Shown in pieces: positions 17,861 to 26,007 of a stretch of 64,000 nt of DNA. The notes under the pieces were generated by a model that was given only the letters and a program-made list of their open reading frames with translations, had not been told where the DNA came from and made no database searches. The translations under genes were made by a program, and so were the position numbers. The stretch comes from JADKAV01 sp963732355 (GTDB lineage: Bacteria > Actinomycetota > Actinomycetes > S36-B12 > UBA10799): the NCBI GenBank assembly GCA_963732355.1, contig CAVSZD010000006.1, positions 620,001-684,000 of the forward strand, given 5' to 3'. Positions within the stretch are counted from its first letter, which is position 1. The number at the start of each line of letters is the position of its first letter.

Positions 17861-18745
17861 ATGCCCGAGTTGCCGGAGGTCCAGGCTCTCGCCGACACGA
17901 TCGCCGAGCAGTTCACCGGCCAATGGATCGCCAAGGCCGAACTCGGGAGTCTGTCGGCGCTCAAGACCTACGACCCGCCGCTGGCCGCCTTGGCCGACGC
18001 GACGCTGCTTGGCACGGACCGGCGGGGGAAGTTCTTGATCCTCAACCTGGCCACCGCGGACGGTGAGCCGATCCAGATGGTGCTGCACCTCTCGCGTGCG
18101 GGCTGGATCCACTGGCGGCATTCCAAGACCCTTGCGCCTCTGCGCCCGGGCAAGAACCCCGTGGCGCTGCGTCTGACCTGGCGCGATGAAGCCGGGGACA
18201 CGACCGTGCTCGACGTCACGGAGGCGGGGACCCAGAAGCGCTTGGCGGTCTACCTGGTCGGTGACCTCACGGATGTCGAAGGGCTAGGGAGGCTGGGTCC
18301 CGATGCGGGCTCGATCAGCCGGGAGGACTTCGGCCAGCTCCTCGGGGCTTCGGGCAAGCGTCAGTTGAAGACCCTATTGCGCGAACAGTCAGTGATCAGC
18401 GGGATCGGCAACGCTTATAGCGACGAGATCCTGCATGCGGCCAAGCTGTCACCGTACGCGGGCGCTGATTCGCTCACCGCCGCACAGATCGATGCCCTGC
18501 ACACGGCGATGGTCCACACGCTGCAGGAAGCTACGGACCGCGCCAGGGGGGCGGCGCTGGGCCAGATCAAGACCGAGAAGCGCTCCGGGTTGCGGGTGCA
18601 CAACCGGACCGGCGAGCCGTGTGACGTCTGCGGGACTCCCATCGCAGAGGTTCGCCTGTCGGATAGTTCGTTCCAGTACTGTCCAACCTGCCAGACGGGC
18701 GGTAAGCCGCTGGCCGATCGAAGAATGTCGAGGCTGCTGAAGTGA
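17861..18745 (+). CDS. Formamidopyrimidine-DNA glycosylase / endonuclease VIII family protein
   Basis: 294 residues starting MPELPEV, so after Met removal Pro1 is the catalytic nucleophile and Glu2 the general acid. Also seen: RRGKFLIL (conserved Lys region), GIGNAYSDEIL (helix-two-turn-helix), and a C-terminal zinc finger with CDVC and CPTC. It removes oxidised bases and nicks the AP site. Start ATG at 17861 with CGGAG upstream. The next gene overlaps its stop (GTGA). Fpg versus Nei substrate preference cannot be settled by eye. Confidence 0.9.
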   Translation: MPELPEVQALADTIAEQFTGQWIAKAELGSLSALKTYDPPLAALADATLLGTDRRGKFLILNLATADGEPIQMVLHLSRAGWIHWRHSKTLAPLRPGKNPVALRLTWRDEAGDTTVLDVTEAGTQKRLAVYLVGDLTDVEGLGRLGPDAGSISREDFGQLLGASGKRQLKTLLREQSVISGIGNAYSDEILHAAKLSPYAGADSLTAAQIDALHTAMVHTLQEATDRARGAALGQIKTEKRSGLRVHNRTGEPCDVCGTPIAEVRLSDSSFQYCPTCQTGGKPLADRRMSRLLK

Positions 18746-19995
18746 ATGGACTCGTCGAGGTTGTCGGCGCAGAGCACGTGATCAGCGACCCGGGCTTGCG
18801 CGCGGGCTACGAGACCGACTGGACCGGCCGGTTCAGCGGGGAGTGCGAGGCGGTGGTCCGCCCTGGTGACACCGCGCAGGTCGCGGCTGTGCTGGCCTGG
18901 GCGCAGGCCAACGGCCGCGCCGTGCACGTGCAAGGCGGCAACACCGGACTTGTGGGGGGATCGGTCCCGTCAGCCGAACCCCGTCCGGTGGTGATCCTCT
19001 CAACCGCACGCCTGGTGCACCCAAGAGAGGTCGTGGGCCGTAGCGCAATAGTGGGCGCGGGGGTCACGCTCGGTGACGTCCAGCGTCTGGCCGCCGACCA
19101 CGGGTTGGTCTACGGAGTGGATCTGGCAGCCCGCGACTCGGCAACCATCGGTGGCACGGTGGCCACCAACGCGGGCGGCATCCGGGTGTGCCACTACGGG
19201 ATGACCCGCTCGCAGGTGTTGGGCATCGAGGCGGTCCTCGTCGGCGGCACCGTCATCTCCCGGATGGGTGGATTGGCCAAGGACAACACCGGGTTCGACC
19301 TCGCAGGGCTCTTGACCGGGAGCGAGGGGACGCTGGGCGTCATCACGGCCGTGCGCGTCAAGTTGCACGACAAGGCACCCGAGTCCGTGGTGGCCGTGTT
19401 CGGGGTCGATTCGCTGGCGCAGGCACTCGAGTACGCGGACGCACAGGGCCCCGGCCTGCAGGCCGCTGAGGTGGTCGACAGGGCTGCGTGGGCAGCTGCT
19501 GGCGGACCCGACCTCGGGGAGCACCCATGGGCACTCCTGCTCGAATCGGACATGGAGACCGCCGAGCTGCCCGACGAGGCTCTGGTGGCCACCGAAGGTC
19601 CGGACCGGGCGCGGCTGTGGCACTTCCGGGAGTCCCAGGCCGAGGTCGCGGGCAAGGCCGGAGTGAAGCAGAAGGTCGATGTGTCCGTGCCGTTGGACCG
19701 GCTTGACGAGTTCACGGATTCGGTGTGGGCAGCCCACCCGTGCTCGATCTTCGGGCATGTGGCCGATGGGTCTTTGCATGTGGAGCTCTTTGACCTCGGC
19801 GAGGACGACGTCCTGGACCGGGTCGTGGAACTGGGCGGGGCAGTTTCTGCCGAACATGGCGTGGGTCGGGTCAAGACCAGGGCAGTCGTCAACGACAGAG
19901 GGGAGGCCACCATCGCCGCGATGCGTGCTTTGAAGGATGCGTGGGATCCCGAGGCGATCCTGAACCCGGGTGTCGTGTTCGACGCGGAACGCTGA
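18742..19995 (+). CDS. FAD-binding oxidoreductase, GlcD / D-lactate dehydrogenase type
   Basis: 417 residues of the VAO/PCMH flavoprotein family. The N-terminal FAD-binding domain has VVRPGDTAQVAAVLAWA, HVQGGNTGLVGGSVP and the long ARDSATIGGTVATNAGG motif. The C-terminal FAD-linked oxidase domain has FGHVADGSLHVELF and AEHGVGRVK (catalytic His region). Enzymes of this type oxidise D-2-hydroxy acids such as D-lactate or glycolate. The GTG start overlaps the upstream stop by 4 bases, and the following GDPD gene overlaps by one. Lar (lactate racemase cofactor) genes 1 kb away fit a lactate substrate, but that is inference. Confidence 0.85.
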   Translation: MNGLVEVVGAEHVISDPGLRAGYETDWTGRFSGECEAVVRPGDTAQVAAVLAWAQANGRAVHVQGGNTGLVGGSVPSAEPRPVVILSTARLVHPREVVGRSAIVGAGVTLGDVQRLAADHGLVYGVDLAARDSATIGGTVATNAGGIRVCHYGMTRSQVLGIEAVLVGGTVISRMGGLAKDNTGFDLAGLLTGSEGTLGVITAVRVKLHDKAPESVVAVFGVDSLAQALEYADAQGPGLQAAEVVDRAAWAAAGGPDLGEHPWALLLESDMETAELPDEALVATEGPDRARLWHFRESQAEVAGKAGVKQKVDVSVPLDRLDEFTDSVWAAHPCSIFGHVADGSLHVELFDLGEDDVLDRVVELGGAVSAEHGVGRVKTRAVVNDRGEATIAAMRALKDAWDPEAILNPGVVFDAER

Positions 19996-20780
19996 TGCCG
20001 ATCTGGCCCGATGTGCGGCTGCCCCGACAGCCACCGCCGATGCCACGGGTGATCGCCCACCGCGGCTCCTCCAAGGAGCACCCCGAGCACACGCTGGCCG
20101 CCTACCGCAAGGCCATCGAGCAGGGTGCGGACCTACTCGAGTGCGACGTGCGGCTCACCGCTGACGGACACCTCGTGTGCGTTCACGACCGGCGCATCGA
20201 CCGTACGTCCGACGGCCATGGAGTCGTGTCGACCAAGACGCTCACCCAGTTGAAGCGAAGCGACTTCGGTCATGGCGACGACCGTGCTGAAGTGCTGCTC
20301 CTGGAGGACCTGGTGAGGTTGGCCGTCGAAGCGCCGCAACCGGTCGGACTGGCCATCGAGACCAAACACCCGACCCGATACGCAGGTCTGGTCGAGCAGC
20401 GGGTAGTGGAGGTCGTGCGCGACTTCGGTCTGTTGCGCTCGCGCTACGAACCCGTCGGGAACGTGTTCCTGATGTCCTTCTCCGAGCTCGCTCTTCGACG
20501 CTGGCGGGAGCTGGCTCCCGGGATGCCTGCCGTGTTCCTGATGGAGCGGGTCCCGTTGCGCTGCCGCAAGGGCTGGCTGCCGTTCGCCGCGGATGTCGCC
20601 GGGCCGTCCATCGAGATCGTGCGCGCCTACCCGGAGTACGTCAGGCGGGTGCACCGCGCCGGCGGCCAGGTGTTCGTGTGGACGGTGGACACCGAAGCGG
20701 ATCTCGAACTGTGCCGCCGGATCGGCGTGGATGCGGTGGTCACCAACCGGCCGGCTTACATCCGGGGGCTGCTCGACTGA
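19995..20780 (+). CDS. Glycerophosphodiester phosphodiesterase
   Basis: 261 residues. GDPD TIM-barrel signatures: VIAHRGSSKEHPEHTLAAY (catalytic HR), GADLLECDVRLTADG (ExD metal ligands), LVCVHD (catalytic His), and IETKHP. It hydrolyses glycerophosphodiesters from lipid turnover to glycerol-3-phosphate and an alcohol. There is no signal peptide, so it is cytoplasmic (UgpQ-like). The ATG overlaps the preceding TGA (TGATG), making it the third gene of this operon. The 178 bp after it, to the LarC stop, holds only a small GGATA/TATCC inverted repeat. Confidence 0.9.
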   Translation: MPIWPDVRLPRQPPPMPRVIAHRGSSKEHPEHTLAAYRKAIEQGADLLECDVRLTADGHLVCVHDRRIDRTSDGHGVVSTKTLTQLKRSDFGHGDDRAEVLLLEDLVRLAVEAPQPVGLAIETKHPTRYAGLVEQRVVEVVRDFGLLRSRYEPVGNVFLMSFSELALRRWRELAPGMPAVFLMERVPLRCRKGWLPFAADVAGPSIEIVRAYPEYVRRVHRAGGQVFVWTVDTEADLELCRRIGVDAVVTNRPAYIRGLLD

Positions 20781-20958
20781 TCCGCCGTTCGGGTGCAGAC
20801 GGACTTTCTCGACGAGCGGCGCGCGACGGCGGATTCCGCGCCGTACGGGTTCGGATATTTGCGGTATCCGCAGGTTGGATTGCCTCTTGGCTTCGGATTC
20901 GGCGTGTGACAGTGGACACACTGGGCACCCCTCGCCTTGAGCCCATCCCAAGGTCATG

Positions 20959-22182
20959 CTAAGTTTTGAACTGTTCGGACGTCGCTGTCTCCCCCGTCGG
21001 TGGCGTCCGAACCCTTTTTTTGCCCACTGTCTTGAGGGCCTCTGCTCGGGCCTGGTCGATCACCTCCCGCAATGGCACCCCCAGGGTTCGTGCGGCCGCT
21101 TGCGCGTCGCGCAACTCTGGCTGGACGTTGACCACTTGCCCGGCCAGGATGCCGCGTTTGACGCAGACGGTTTGGCCGCGAACATCGACGTCCACGTGGT
21201 CGCGATCCAGAACCCTGCGGTGCACGGGCGTCTGACGCACACCCAGAGTCGTTGTGTGCAGGAACAGCGCTTCGCTCACGGCGTCGACGCGAGGGGGTGG
21301 GACAACCGCACTGAGCGTGACGCCGGGCCGGCCCTGCTTCATGATCACCGGCGTCAACCATGTCTCCAGCGCGCCTGCGTCCTTGAGCGCCGCCAGAACG
21401 TCCGGGTACACCCTCGGATCCAGATCGTCGATGGTGGTCTCCAACATCACCACATCCACGGGTTGCTCGGAAGGCGACCCGGCGAGGATGCGTAGAACGT
21501 TGGGCTGCCCGGGGGTCTCGCGCCCGCCGGCTCCGACGCCGCTGCTCTCGACCGACATCCCCGGCTGCGGACCCCACTCGTCGGCCAGGAACCGCAGCAG
21601 CGCGGCGCCGGTGGGAGTGCACGCTTCATGCGCGACCGAGCCCGCGAAGGTGGGGATGCCTTGCAGCAGGCGTGTGACGGCTGGACCAGGGACGCTCAGC
21701 CGCCCGTGGGCGGTGTCGGTCCAGCCGGAGCCGACGCACACAGGGGACACAACGATCCGTTCCGGCGCCAGGGCCGCGTGCAGGGTCGTCACGGCGACGA
21801 TGTCGGCTATCGCGTCCAGTGCACCCACCTCGTGGAAGTGGATCTCAGCCACTGGGATCCCGTGCACCTGCGCCTCGGCCTCGGCCAGGGATTCGAAGAC
21901 CGCGTATGCGCCGGGCTGGTCGACCAGCGCCGGCGCGATGTCCGCCCAATTACGGTTGGCGTTGCTCTCTTCGCACTGCACCCGCGCCCGGGTGCACGCC
22001 AGACCGCCGCGATCGGCGGTCTCTGTGGACAGGGTTACTGTTCCGGCCGCGCCGAGGCGTTCCAGCACCTCATCGACCGCGGCCTGGGCCTTGGCGAGGT
22101 GCTGCGGTTCAAGGGCCAGCAGAGCGCCCAGCAGCATGTCACCGCTGGCGCCTGCCGAGGCGTCGATCCACCATGCGGTCAC
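20959..22182 (-). CDS. larC: Nickel-pincer cofactor nickel insertase LarC
   Basis: 407 residues. The N-terminus WWIDASAGASGDMLLGALL and internal EIHFHEVGALDAIADIVA identify LarC, the CTP-dependent nickel cyclometallase that inserts Ni into the pincer nucleotide of lactate racemase and related enzymes. Also seen: ACTPTGAALLRFL and the C-terminal ETTIDDLDPRVY domain. It is a single continuous frame, unlike the frameshifted larC1/larC2 of Lactiplantibacillus. It follows LarB directly. LarE and an enzyme using the cofactor (LarA family) are not in the window. Confidence 0.93.
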   Translation of the reverse strand: MTAWWIDASAGASGDMLLGALLALEPQHLAKAQAAVDEVLERLGAAGTVTLSTETADRGGLACTRARVQCEESNANRNWADIAPALVDQPGAYAVFESLAEAEAQVHGIPVAEIHFHEVGALDAIADIVAVTTLHAALAPERIVVSPVCVGSGWTDTAHGRLSVPGPAVTRLLQGIPTFAGSVAHEACTPTGAALLRFLADEWGPQPGMSVESSGVGAGGRETPGQPNVLRILAGSPSEQPVDVVMLETTIDDLDPRVYPDVLAALKDAGALETWLTPVIMKQGRPGVTLSAVVPPPRVDAVSEALFLHTTTLGVRQTPVHRRVLDRDHVDVDVRGQTVCVKRGILAGQVVNVQPELRDAQAAARTLGVPLREVIDQARAEALKTVGKKRVRTPPTGETATSEQFKT

Positions 22183-22183
22183 G

Positions 22184-22855
22184 TCAGCCGGCGTTCCGCG
22201 CGATGCGGGCAGCGTGCACGGCGGCGCCGAATCCGTTGTCGATATTGACCACTACGACGCCCGGCGCGCACGAGTTGAGCATGGCAAGCAGCGCGGCGAT
22301 GCCCCCGAATGAAGCCCCATAGCCCACGGAGGTCGGCACCGCCACGACGGGCACCCCGGTGAGTCCACCGACGACGCTGGGAAGGGCGCCCTCCATGCCG
22401 GCAACCACGATCAGCGCATCGACGGACTGCAGTTGCTCGCGCACGGCCAGCAGGCGATGGATACCGGCCACCCCCACGTCGGAGATGGTGGCTGCGCTGG
22501 TGCCGAAGACCCGCGCGGTGGTGGCGGCCTCGGCGGCTACCGGCAGGTCGGAGGTTCCGGCGCACACCACCAGGACGTTGCCCTTGGCCGTTGGCAGGGG
22601 TCCAAGGACGGCTGTGCGCCCCACCGGGTCGAAAGTGCAACCCGGCAGTTGGCTGTCCAGCGCCTGGGCGCAGGCGTCATCCACGCGGGTCGCGAGTACC
22701 GCCCGGTCGGGATGGGCCTGATGCAAGGTGCGCATGATGTGAAGCGTCTGATCGGGGGTCTTGCCCTGGGCGAAGACGACTTCCGGGTCCCCGGTGCGAT
22801 GGGCTCGATGGGTGTCGACCTTGGCGAACCCGAGATCGACCAGAGGATCGTGCAT
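22184..22855 (-). CDS. larB: Nickel-pincer cofactor biosynthesis carboxylase/hydrolase LarB
   Basis: 223 residues, PurE-like fold in the C-terminal half (VVCAGTSDLPVAAEAATTARVFG; VVAGMEGALPSVVGGLTGVPVVAVPTSVGYG). LarB carboxylates and hydrolyses nicotinate adenine dinucleotide to start pincer-cofactor synthesis. The gene ends 1 base before larC starts. The ATG is 6 bases after TAGGGT (22862-22867 on the minus strand) with no Shine-Dalgarno, suggesting a leaderless transcript. It is divergent from pheA, whose start has the same architecture. Confidence 0.92.
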   Translation of the reverse strand: MHDPLVDLGFAKVDTHRAHRTGDPEVVFAQGKTPDQTLHIMRTLHQAHPDRAVLATRVDDACAQALDSQLPGCTFDPVGRTAVLGPLPTAKGNVLVVCAGTSDLPVAAEAATTARVFGTSAATISDVGVAGIHRLLAVREQLQSVDALIVVAGMEGALPSVVGGLTGVPVVAVPTSVGYGASFGGIAALLAMLNSCAPGVVVVNIDNGFGAAVHAARIARNAG

Positions 22856-22921
22856 GCCGCGACCCTACCCCGCAGCGAAACTCCCGTACCCGCCGAAGCG
22901 GGCGACCAATAGGCTCGAGCC

Positions 22922-23857
22922 GTGACCGGAATCGGATACCTCGGCCCGGAGGGGACGTTCTCCCAGGCTGCGCTGTTGCAGTTGCTCGACTCGCTCGGGG
23001 AGCACCCGCAGACGCAAGCCTTTGGATCGGTGACCTCTGCGTTGCAGGCGGTGCGCGACGGAAAGGCGTCGGCGGCGCTGGTTCCGATCGAGAACTCGGT
23101 GGAGGGCTCAGTGCCCGCGACCCTGGACGAACTGGCCAGCGGGGATCCGTTGATGATCGCTGCCGAGACCACTCTTCCCGTCCAGTTCCACCTGTGGGTC
23201 CGCCCGGGGTTGCAGTTGGCCGACATCTCGCGGGTCACCACCCACCCGCACGCCCAAGCCCAATGCCGCGCGTGGTTGCATCAGAACCTCGGCCACGCTG
23301 AGGTGATTCCTGCCATGTCGACCGCCTCGGCGGCCGCTGCCGTGGCTCACGAGGAACTGTTCGACGCCGCCATCGCAGCGCCTTGGGCGGGGGGAGCCTT
23401 GGGCTTGGAGGCGGTTGCCACCGACATCGCCGACAACCCGGACGCGATGACCCGGTTCGTGCTCGTCGCGCCACACGGGCGGCCTCCGGAGCCGACCGGC
23501 GCTGACAAGACGACGCTGGTGCTGTTCATGCGCCAGGACCACCCAGGCGCCCTGCTTGAGATCCTCACGGAGTTCTCCGTGCGCGGGGTCAACCTCACGC
23601 GGATTGAGTCGCGGCCCACGAAGAAGGTGATGGGCGACTACTTCTTCACCGTCGACTGCGAGGGCCATGTCAGCGATTCTCGGGTGGGCGAGGCGCTCGC
23701 GGGCTTACACCGGTTGTGCGCCGAAGTGCGGTTCCTCGGCTCCTACGCCCGCCACGACGGCCGGGCTCCTGTCATTCACCCCGGCACCGACAACGAAGCG
23801 TTCGCGCAGTCGGCGGCGTGGTTGGGTCAGATCCGTGGCGATGGTCTGGGTGGCTAG
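22922..23857 (+). CDS. pheA: Prephenate dehydratase
   Basis: 311 residues. PDT catalytic domain from GYLGPEGTFSQAAL through VPIENSVEGSV, and the C-terminal ACT domain (VLFMRQDHPGALLEILTEFSVRGVNLTRIESRPTKK), where phenylalanine should bind for feedback inhibition. Converts prephenate to phenylpyruvate in phenylalanine synthesis. It is monofunctional (no chorismate mutase part), as usual in actinobacteria. The GTG start lies 6 bases after TAGGCT (22910-22915), so probably leaderless. Its 3' end is followed at once by an 83-bp tandem array. Confidence 0.94.
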   Translation: MTGIGYLGPEGTFSQAALLQLLDSLGEHPQTQAFGSVTSALQAVRDGKASAALVPIENSVEGSVPATLDELASGDPLMIAAETTLPVQFHLWVRPGLQLADISRVTTHPHAQAQCRAWLHQNLGHAEVIPAMSTASAAAAVAHEELFDAAIAAPWAGGALGLEAVATDIADNPDAMTRFVLVAPHGRPPEPTGADKTTLVLFMRQDHPGALLEILTEFSVRGVNLTRIESRPTKKVMGDYFFTVDCEGHVSDSRVGEALAGLHRLCAEVRFLGSYARHDGRAPVIHPGTDNEAFAQSAAWLGQIRGDGLGG

Positions 23858-23860
23858 CGA

Positions 23861-24353
23861 GCCGGTGTTGTTTTTCGGCGAGTGAGTTGTCGGTTTCCAG
23901 CTTTGCCTTGGGGGGCGGGGTTGGACCGTGGCGGCTGGTGGGGGCCGGTGTTGTTTTTCGGCGAGTGAGTTGTCGGTTTCCAGCTTTGCCTTGGGGGGCG
24001 GGGTTGGACCGTGGCGGCTGGCCGGGGCCGGTGTTGTTTTTCGGCGAGTGAGTTGTCGGTTTCCAGCTTTGCCTTGGGGGGCGGGGTTGGACCGTGGCCA
24101 CTGGCCGGGGCCGGTGTTGTTTTTCGGCGAGTGAGTTGTCGGTTTCCAGCTTTGCCTTGGGGGGCGGGGTTGGACCGTGGCCACTGGCCGGGGCCGGTGT
24201 TGTTTTTCGGCGAGTGAGTTGTCGGTTTCCAGCTTTGTTGGGGGGCGGGGTTGGACCGTGGCCACTGGCCGGGGCCGGTGTTGTTTTTCGGCGAGTAGTT
24301 GCCGGTTTCCAGCTTTGCCTTGGGGGCGGGGTTGAACCGTGGCCACTGGCCGG
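23861..24353. repeat. 83-bp tandem array (6 copies) of the GGTTTCCAGCTTTGCC family
   Basis: Copies begin at 23861, 23944, 24027, 24110, 24193 and 24274. The first four are exactly 83 bp. The fifth has lost 2 bp and the sixth carries small deletions and substitutions. Each unit contains GTTTTTCGGCGAGTGAG, TCGGTTTCCAGCTTTGCC and GGGGGGCGGGGTTGGACC. The array fills the space between the convergent pheA and NlpC/P60 genes. Long open frames through it exist on both strands, but 83 is not a multiple of three, so they switch frame each unit and are not convincing genes. Confidence 0.95.
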
Positions 24354-24373
24354 ACAAGCGCTCGCCCGACAGC

Positions 24374-24404
24374 AAAGGGCCGACGCACAATGTGCGACGG
24401 CCCT
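24374..24404 (-). terminator. Terminator of the NlpC/P60 gene
   Basis: Minus-strand hairpin GGGCCG-T-CGCAC-ATT-GTGCG-T-CGGCCC followed by TTT, 17 bp after the stop of the NlpC/P60 gene. Confidence 0.85.
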
Positions 24405-24420
24405 TCACTTCAAGGCTCTA

Positions 24421-25041
24421 TCAGTTCTGGATGATGCGACCGGCGCCGGCGAAGCGGCCCCTCCAGTAGGCGTTGTTCACGCTGTCGATCCGCACGTCGG
24501 TGCGCGGGTTCGTCGCGTGGATCATCTTGCCCTTGCCGATGTACATCGACACGTGCTGGGATCCGTTGGAACCGTAGAACAGCAGGTCGCCGGGCTTGAG
24601 GTTGCTCTTGCTGACGCGGCGGGCCTTGTTCATCTGCGCGCCGGAGTAGTGCGGCAGGTACTTGCCAGTGGCCTTCTTGTAGACGTACTGGGTGAACCCG
24701 GAGCAGTCGAAGCTGTTAGGTCCAGCGGCACCGGCGACGTACTGCTTGCCGCGCTTGTTCAGGGCCACGCGCACCAGGGTGGAGCGCTGACGGTCGGCGC
24801 GCTGCCTGGCCTTCTGACGCTTCGCGCGCTTCTTCGCGGCCTTGATCTGCTTCTTGGTCTTGGTCTTGGCCTTCACCGCGTTCTCAGCCGCGGGGGCAGC
24901 AGTCTCGGCGGGAATCGTGGTCGTGGTCACCGGGGCGGCCTGAGCCGACGTCGCCGTCAGCAGGGGTAGGCCACCGAGCAGTACGGCACCGGCGGTCATG
25001 GCCGCGGCCGTGCGGATACGGGGCGTTTGCGCAGAGCGCAT
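24421..25041 (-). CDS. Secreted NlpC/P60 (C40) peptidoglycan endopeptidase
   Basis: 206 residues. Signal peptide to ~residue 35 (LLTATSAQA|A), a basic Lys/Arg-rich region (residues ~57-85), then the C40 domain: catalytic Cys in NSFDCSGFTQYVY, His in SQHVSMYIG, and the third residue in MIHATNP. It cleaves peptide stems in the cell wall, supporting growth and separation. The long leader carries a c-di-AMP riboswitch and tandem CRP-type sites, so expression is tied to turgor/wall signalling and cAMP-like control, as seen for rpf and nlp genes in other actinobacteria. The start has GAAGGAGAG upstream. Confidence 0.92.
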   Translation of the reverse strand: MRSAQTPRIRTAAAMTAGAVLLGGLPLLTATSAQAAPVTTTTIPAETAAPAAENAVKAKTKTKKQIKAAKKRAKRQKARQRADRQRSTLVRVALNKRGKQYVAGAAGPNSFDCSGFTQYVYKKATGKYLPHYSGAQMNKARRVSKSNLKPGDLLFYGSNGSQHVSMYIGKGKMIHATNPRTDVRIDSVNNAYWRGRFAGAGRIIQN

Positions 25042-25061
25042 TACTATCTCTCCTTCTCATG

Positions 25062-25170
25062 CCGCCTACCGGGTTAGCTGTCGGACTCGGGCAGAGAAGT
25101 GCCCTACCGCTTTCGCGGATTCGCCCCAATTGCAGGTGGGTCCCCGGTGCGTCGCTTGACGCTTCGGCGG
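25062..25170 (-). ncRNA. ydaO/yuaA c-di-AMP riboswitch
   Basis: In the leader of the NlpC/P60 gene, the minus strand shows the conserved ydaO blocks in order: ACCGGGGACCCACC, TTGGGGCGAATCC, GGTAGGGCACTTCTC, CCCGAGTCC, and CAGCTAACCCGGTAGGCGG, closed by a GCCG/CGGC-type outer stem. It binds cyclic di-AMP and normally turns expression off. The aptamer ends about 20 bases before the start codon, leaving the Shine-Dalgarno (GAAGGAG) in the expression platform. Exact stem ends are by eye. Confidence 0.92.
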
Positions 25171-25254
25171 GGGTCTGGTCGTCGGACTCTCCGACGGGTT
25201 TTCCAGACCCGACGTATCGAAGGTACCCCCGATTCGGACGATGTAAAACCGTCT

Positions 25255-25288
25255 GTGAACGAAGTCACGCGGCTGTGAACTGGGTCAC
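25255..25288 (-). promoter_or_regulatory. Two tandem CRP-type sites (GTGA-N6-TCAC) upstream of the riboswitch
   Basis: Perfect GTGA-N6-TCAC palindromes at 25255-25268 and 25275-25288, centres 20 bp apart, i.e. the same face of the helix. They precede the riboswitch leader. The second overlaps the end of the HAD gene by a few bases. The consensus matches CRP/Vfr-family regulators; regulation by such a protein is inference. Confidence 0.65.
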
Positions 25289-26007
25289 TTCCCGCCGAAA
25301 GTACCGGTCACCAGATCTTCAAGCAGAATTGCCAATCCGTCGTCATCCGGGCCTGGCAGTACCCTTTCGGTTAGTGCTTTCAACCACGGATGGCCGGTTT
25401 CGACAGTTACCGGGATGTCGGCCCACTCCAGCAGCGCCACGTCGTTAGGCATGTCGCCGACGGCGATCCGGGTGTAACCGGGAAAGAACTGCTCGCGAAC
25501 CTTCTCCACGGCGTTGGCCTTGGTGATCCCAGCCGGGCCCATCTCTATGAGCAGTCGGCCGGTTGCAGAGTGTGTCGGTTCCACCAGGTGACCGACCAGC
25601 GCGTTCACCTGTTCCAGCAGGGAGTCGGCATCATCCTCCCCAAGGTCTGGGGCAGCGGCCAGCACCTTGAGGACGTGGCCGTTCCACTCCTCAGCGTGGA
25701 AGATGAACTCGACCTCGTGGGCGGACAGCAGCTCGTACAGTTGCTCAACCACCGGCGCCGGGATTGCCACGACGTCCAGGACCTCATCGCCGCGTAATGT
25801 CAAGGCACCGTTCGCGCAAACGGTGATCGGCATGAAGCCGGTGGTCTCGTAGACCTCCGGGAGCCAACGCGGGGGCCGACCCGTTGCGTAGACCACTTCG
25901 ACACCGGCCGCCGATGCGTCCTGCAACGCCTGCCGGGTGCGCTGCGACACGGTGAAGTCACCGCGAAGCAGCGTCCCGTCGAGGTCCGTGGCGACCAGAT
26001 ACGCCAT
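25285..26007 (-). CDS. HAD-superfamily phosphatase (Cof/IIB type)
   Basis: 240 residues. Motif I DLDGTLL (nucleophile Asp), motif II VYATGRPP, a Lys in motif III (GITKANAV) and motif IV VGDMPNDVALLEWAD, with a large cap between motifs II and III, as in Cof-type sugar-phosphate or flavin-precursor phosphatases. Cytoplasmic; substrate unknown. The ATG overlaps the SerS stop (TGATG), so it is translated from the serS mRNA. This serS-HAD pairing is also common in mycobacteria and streptomycetes. Confidence 0.9.
   Translation of the reverse strand: MAYLVATDLDGTLLRGDFTVSQRTRQALQDASAAGVEVVYATGRPPRWLPEVYETTGFMPITVCANGALTLRGDEVLDVVAIPAPVVEQLYELLSAHEVEFIFHAEEWNGHVLKVLAAAPDLGEDDADSLLEQVNALVGHLVEPTHSATGRLLIEMGPAGITKANAVEKVREQFFPGYTRIAVGDMPNDVALLEWADIPVTVETGHPWLKALTERVLPGPDDDGLAILLEDLVTGTFGGK

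Noticed and set aside
23861..24353. CRISPR array
   Set aside because: The unit is a contiguous 83-bp repeat with no unique spacers, and no cas genes are in the window.
23854..24408. Repetitive 184-codon protein in the 83-bp array
   Set aside because: The period is not a multiple of three, so the reading frame changes every unit; several equivalent frames exist on both strands.
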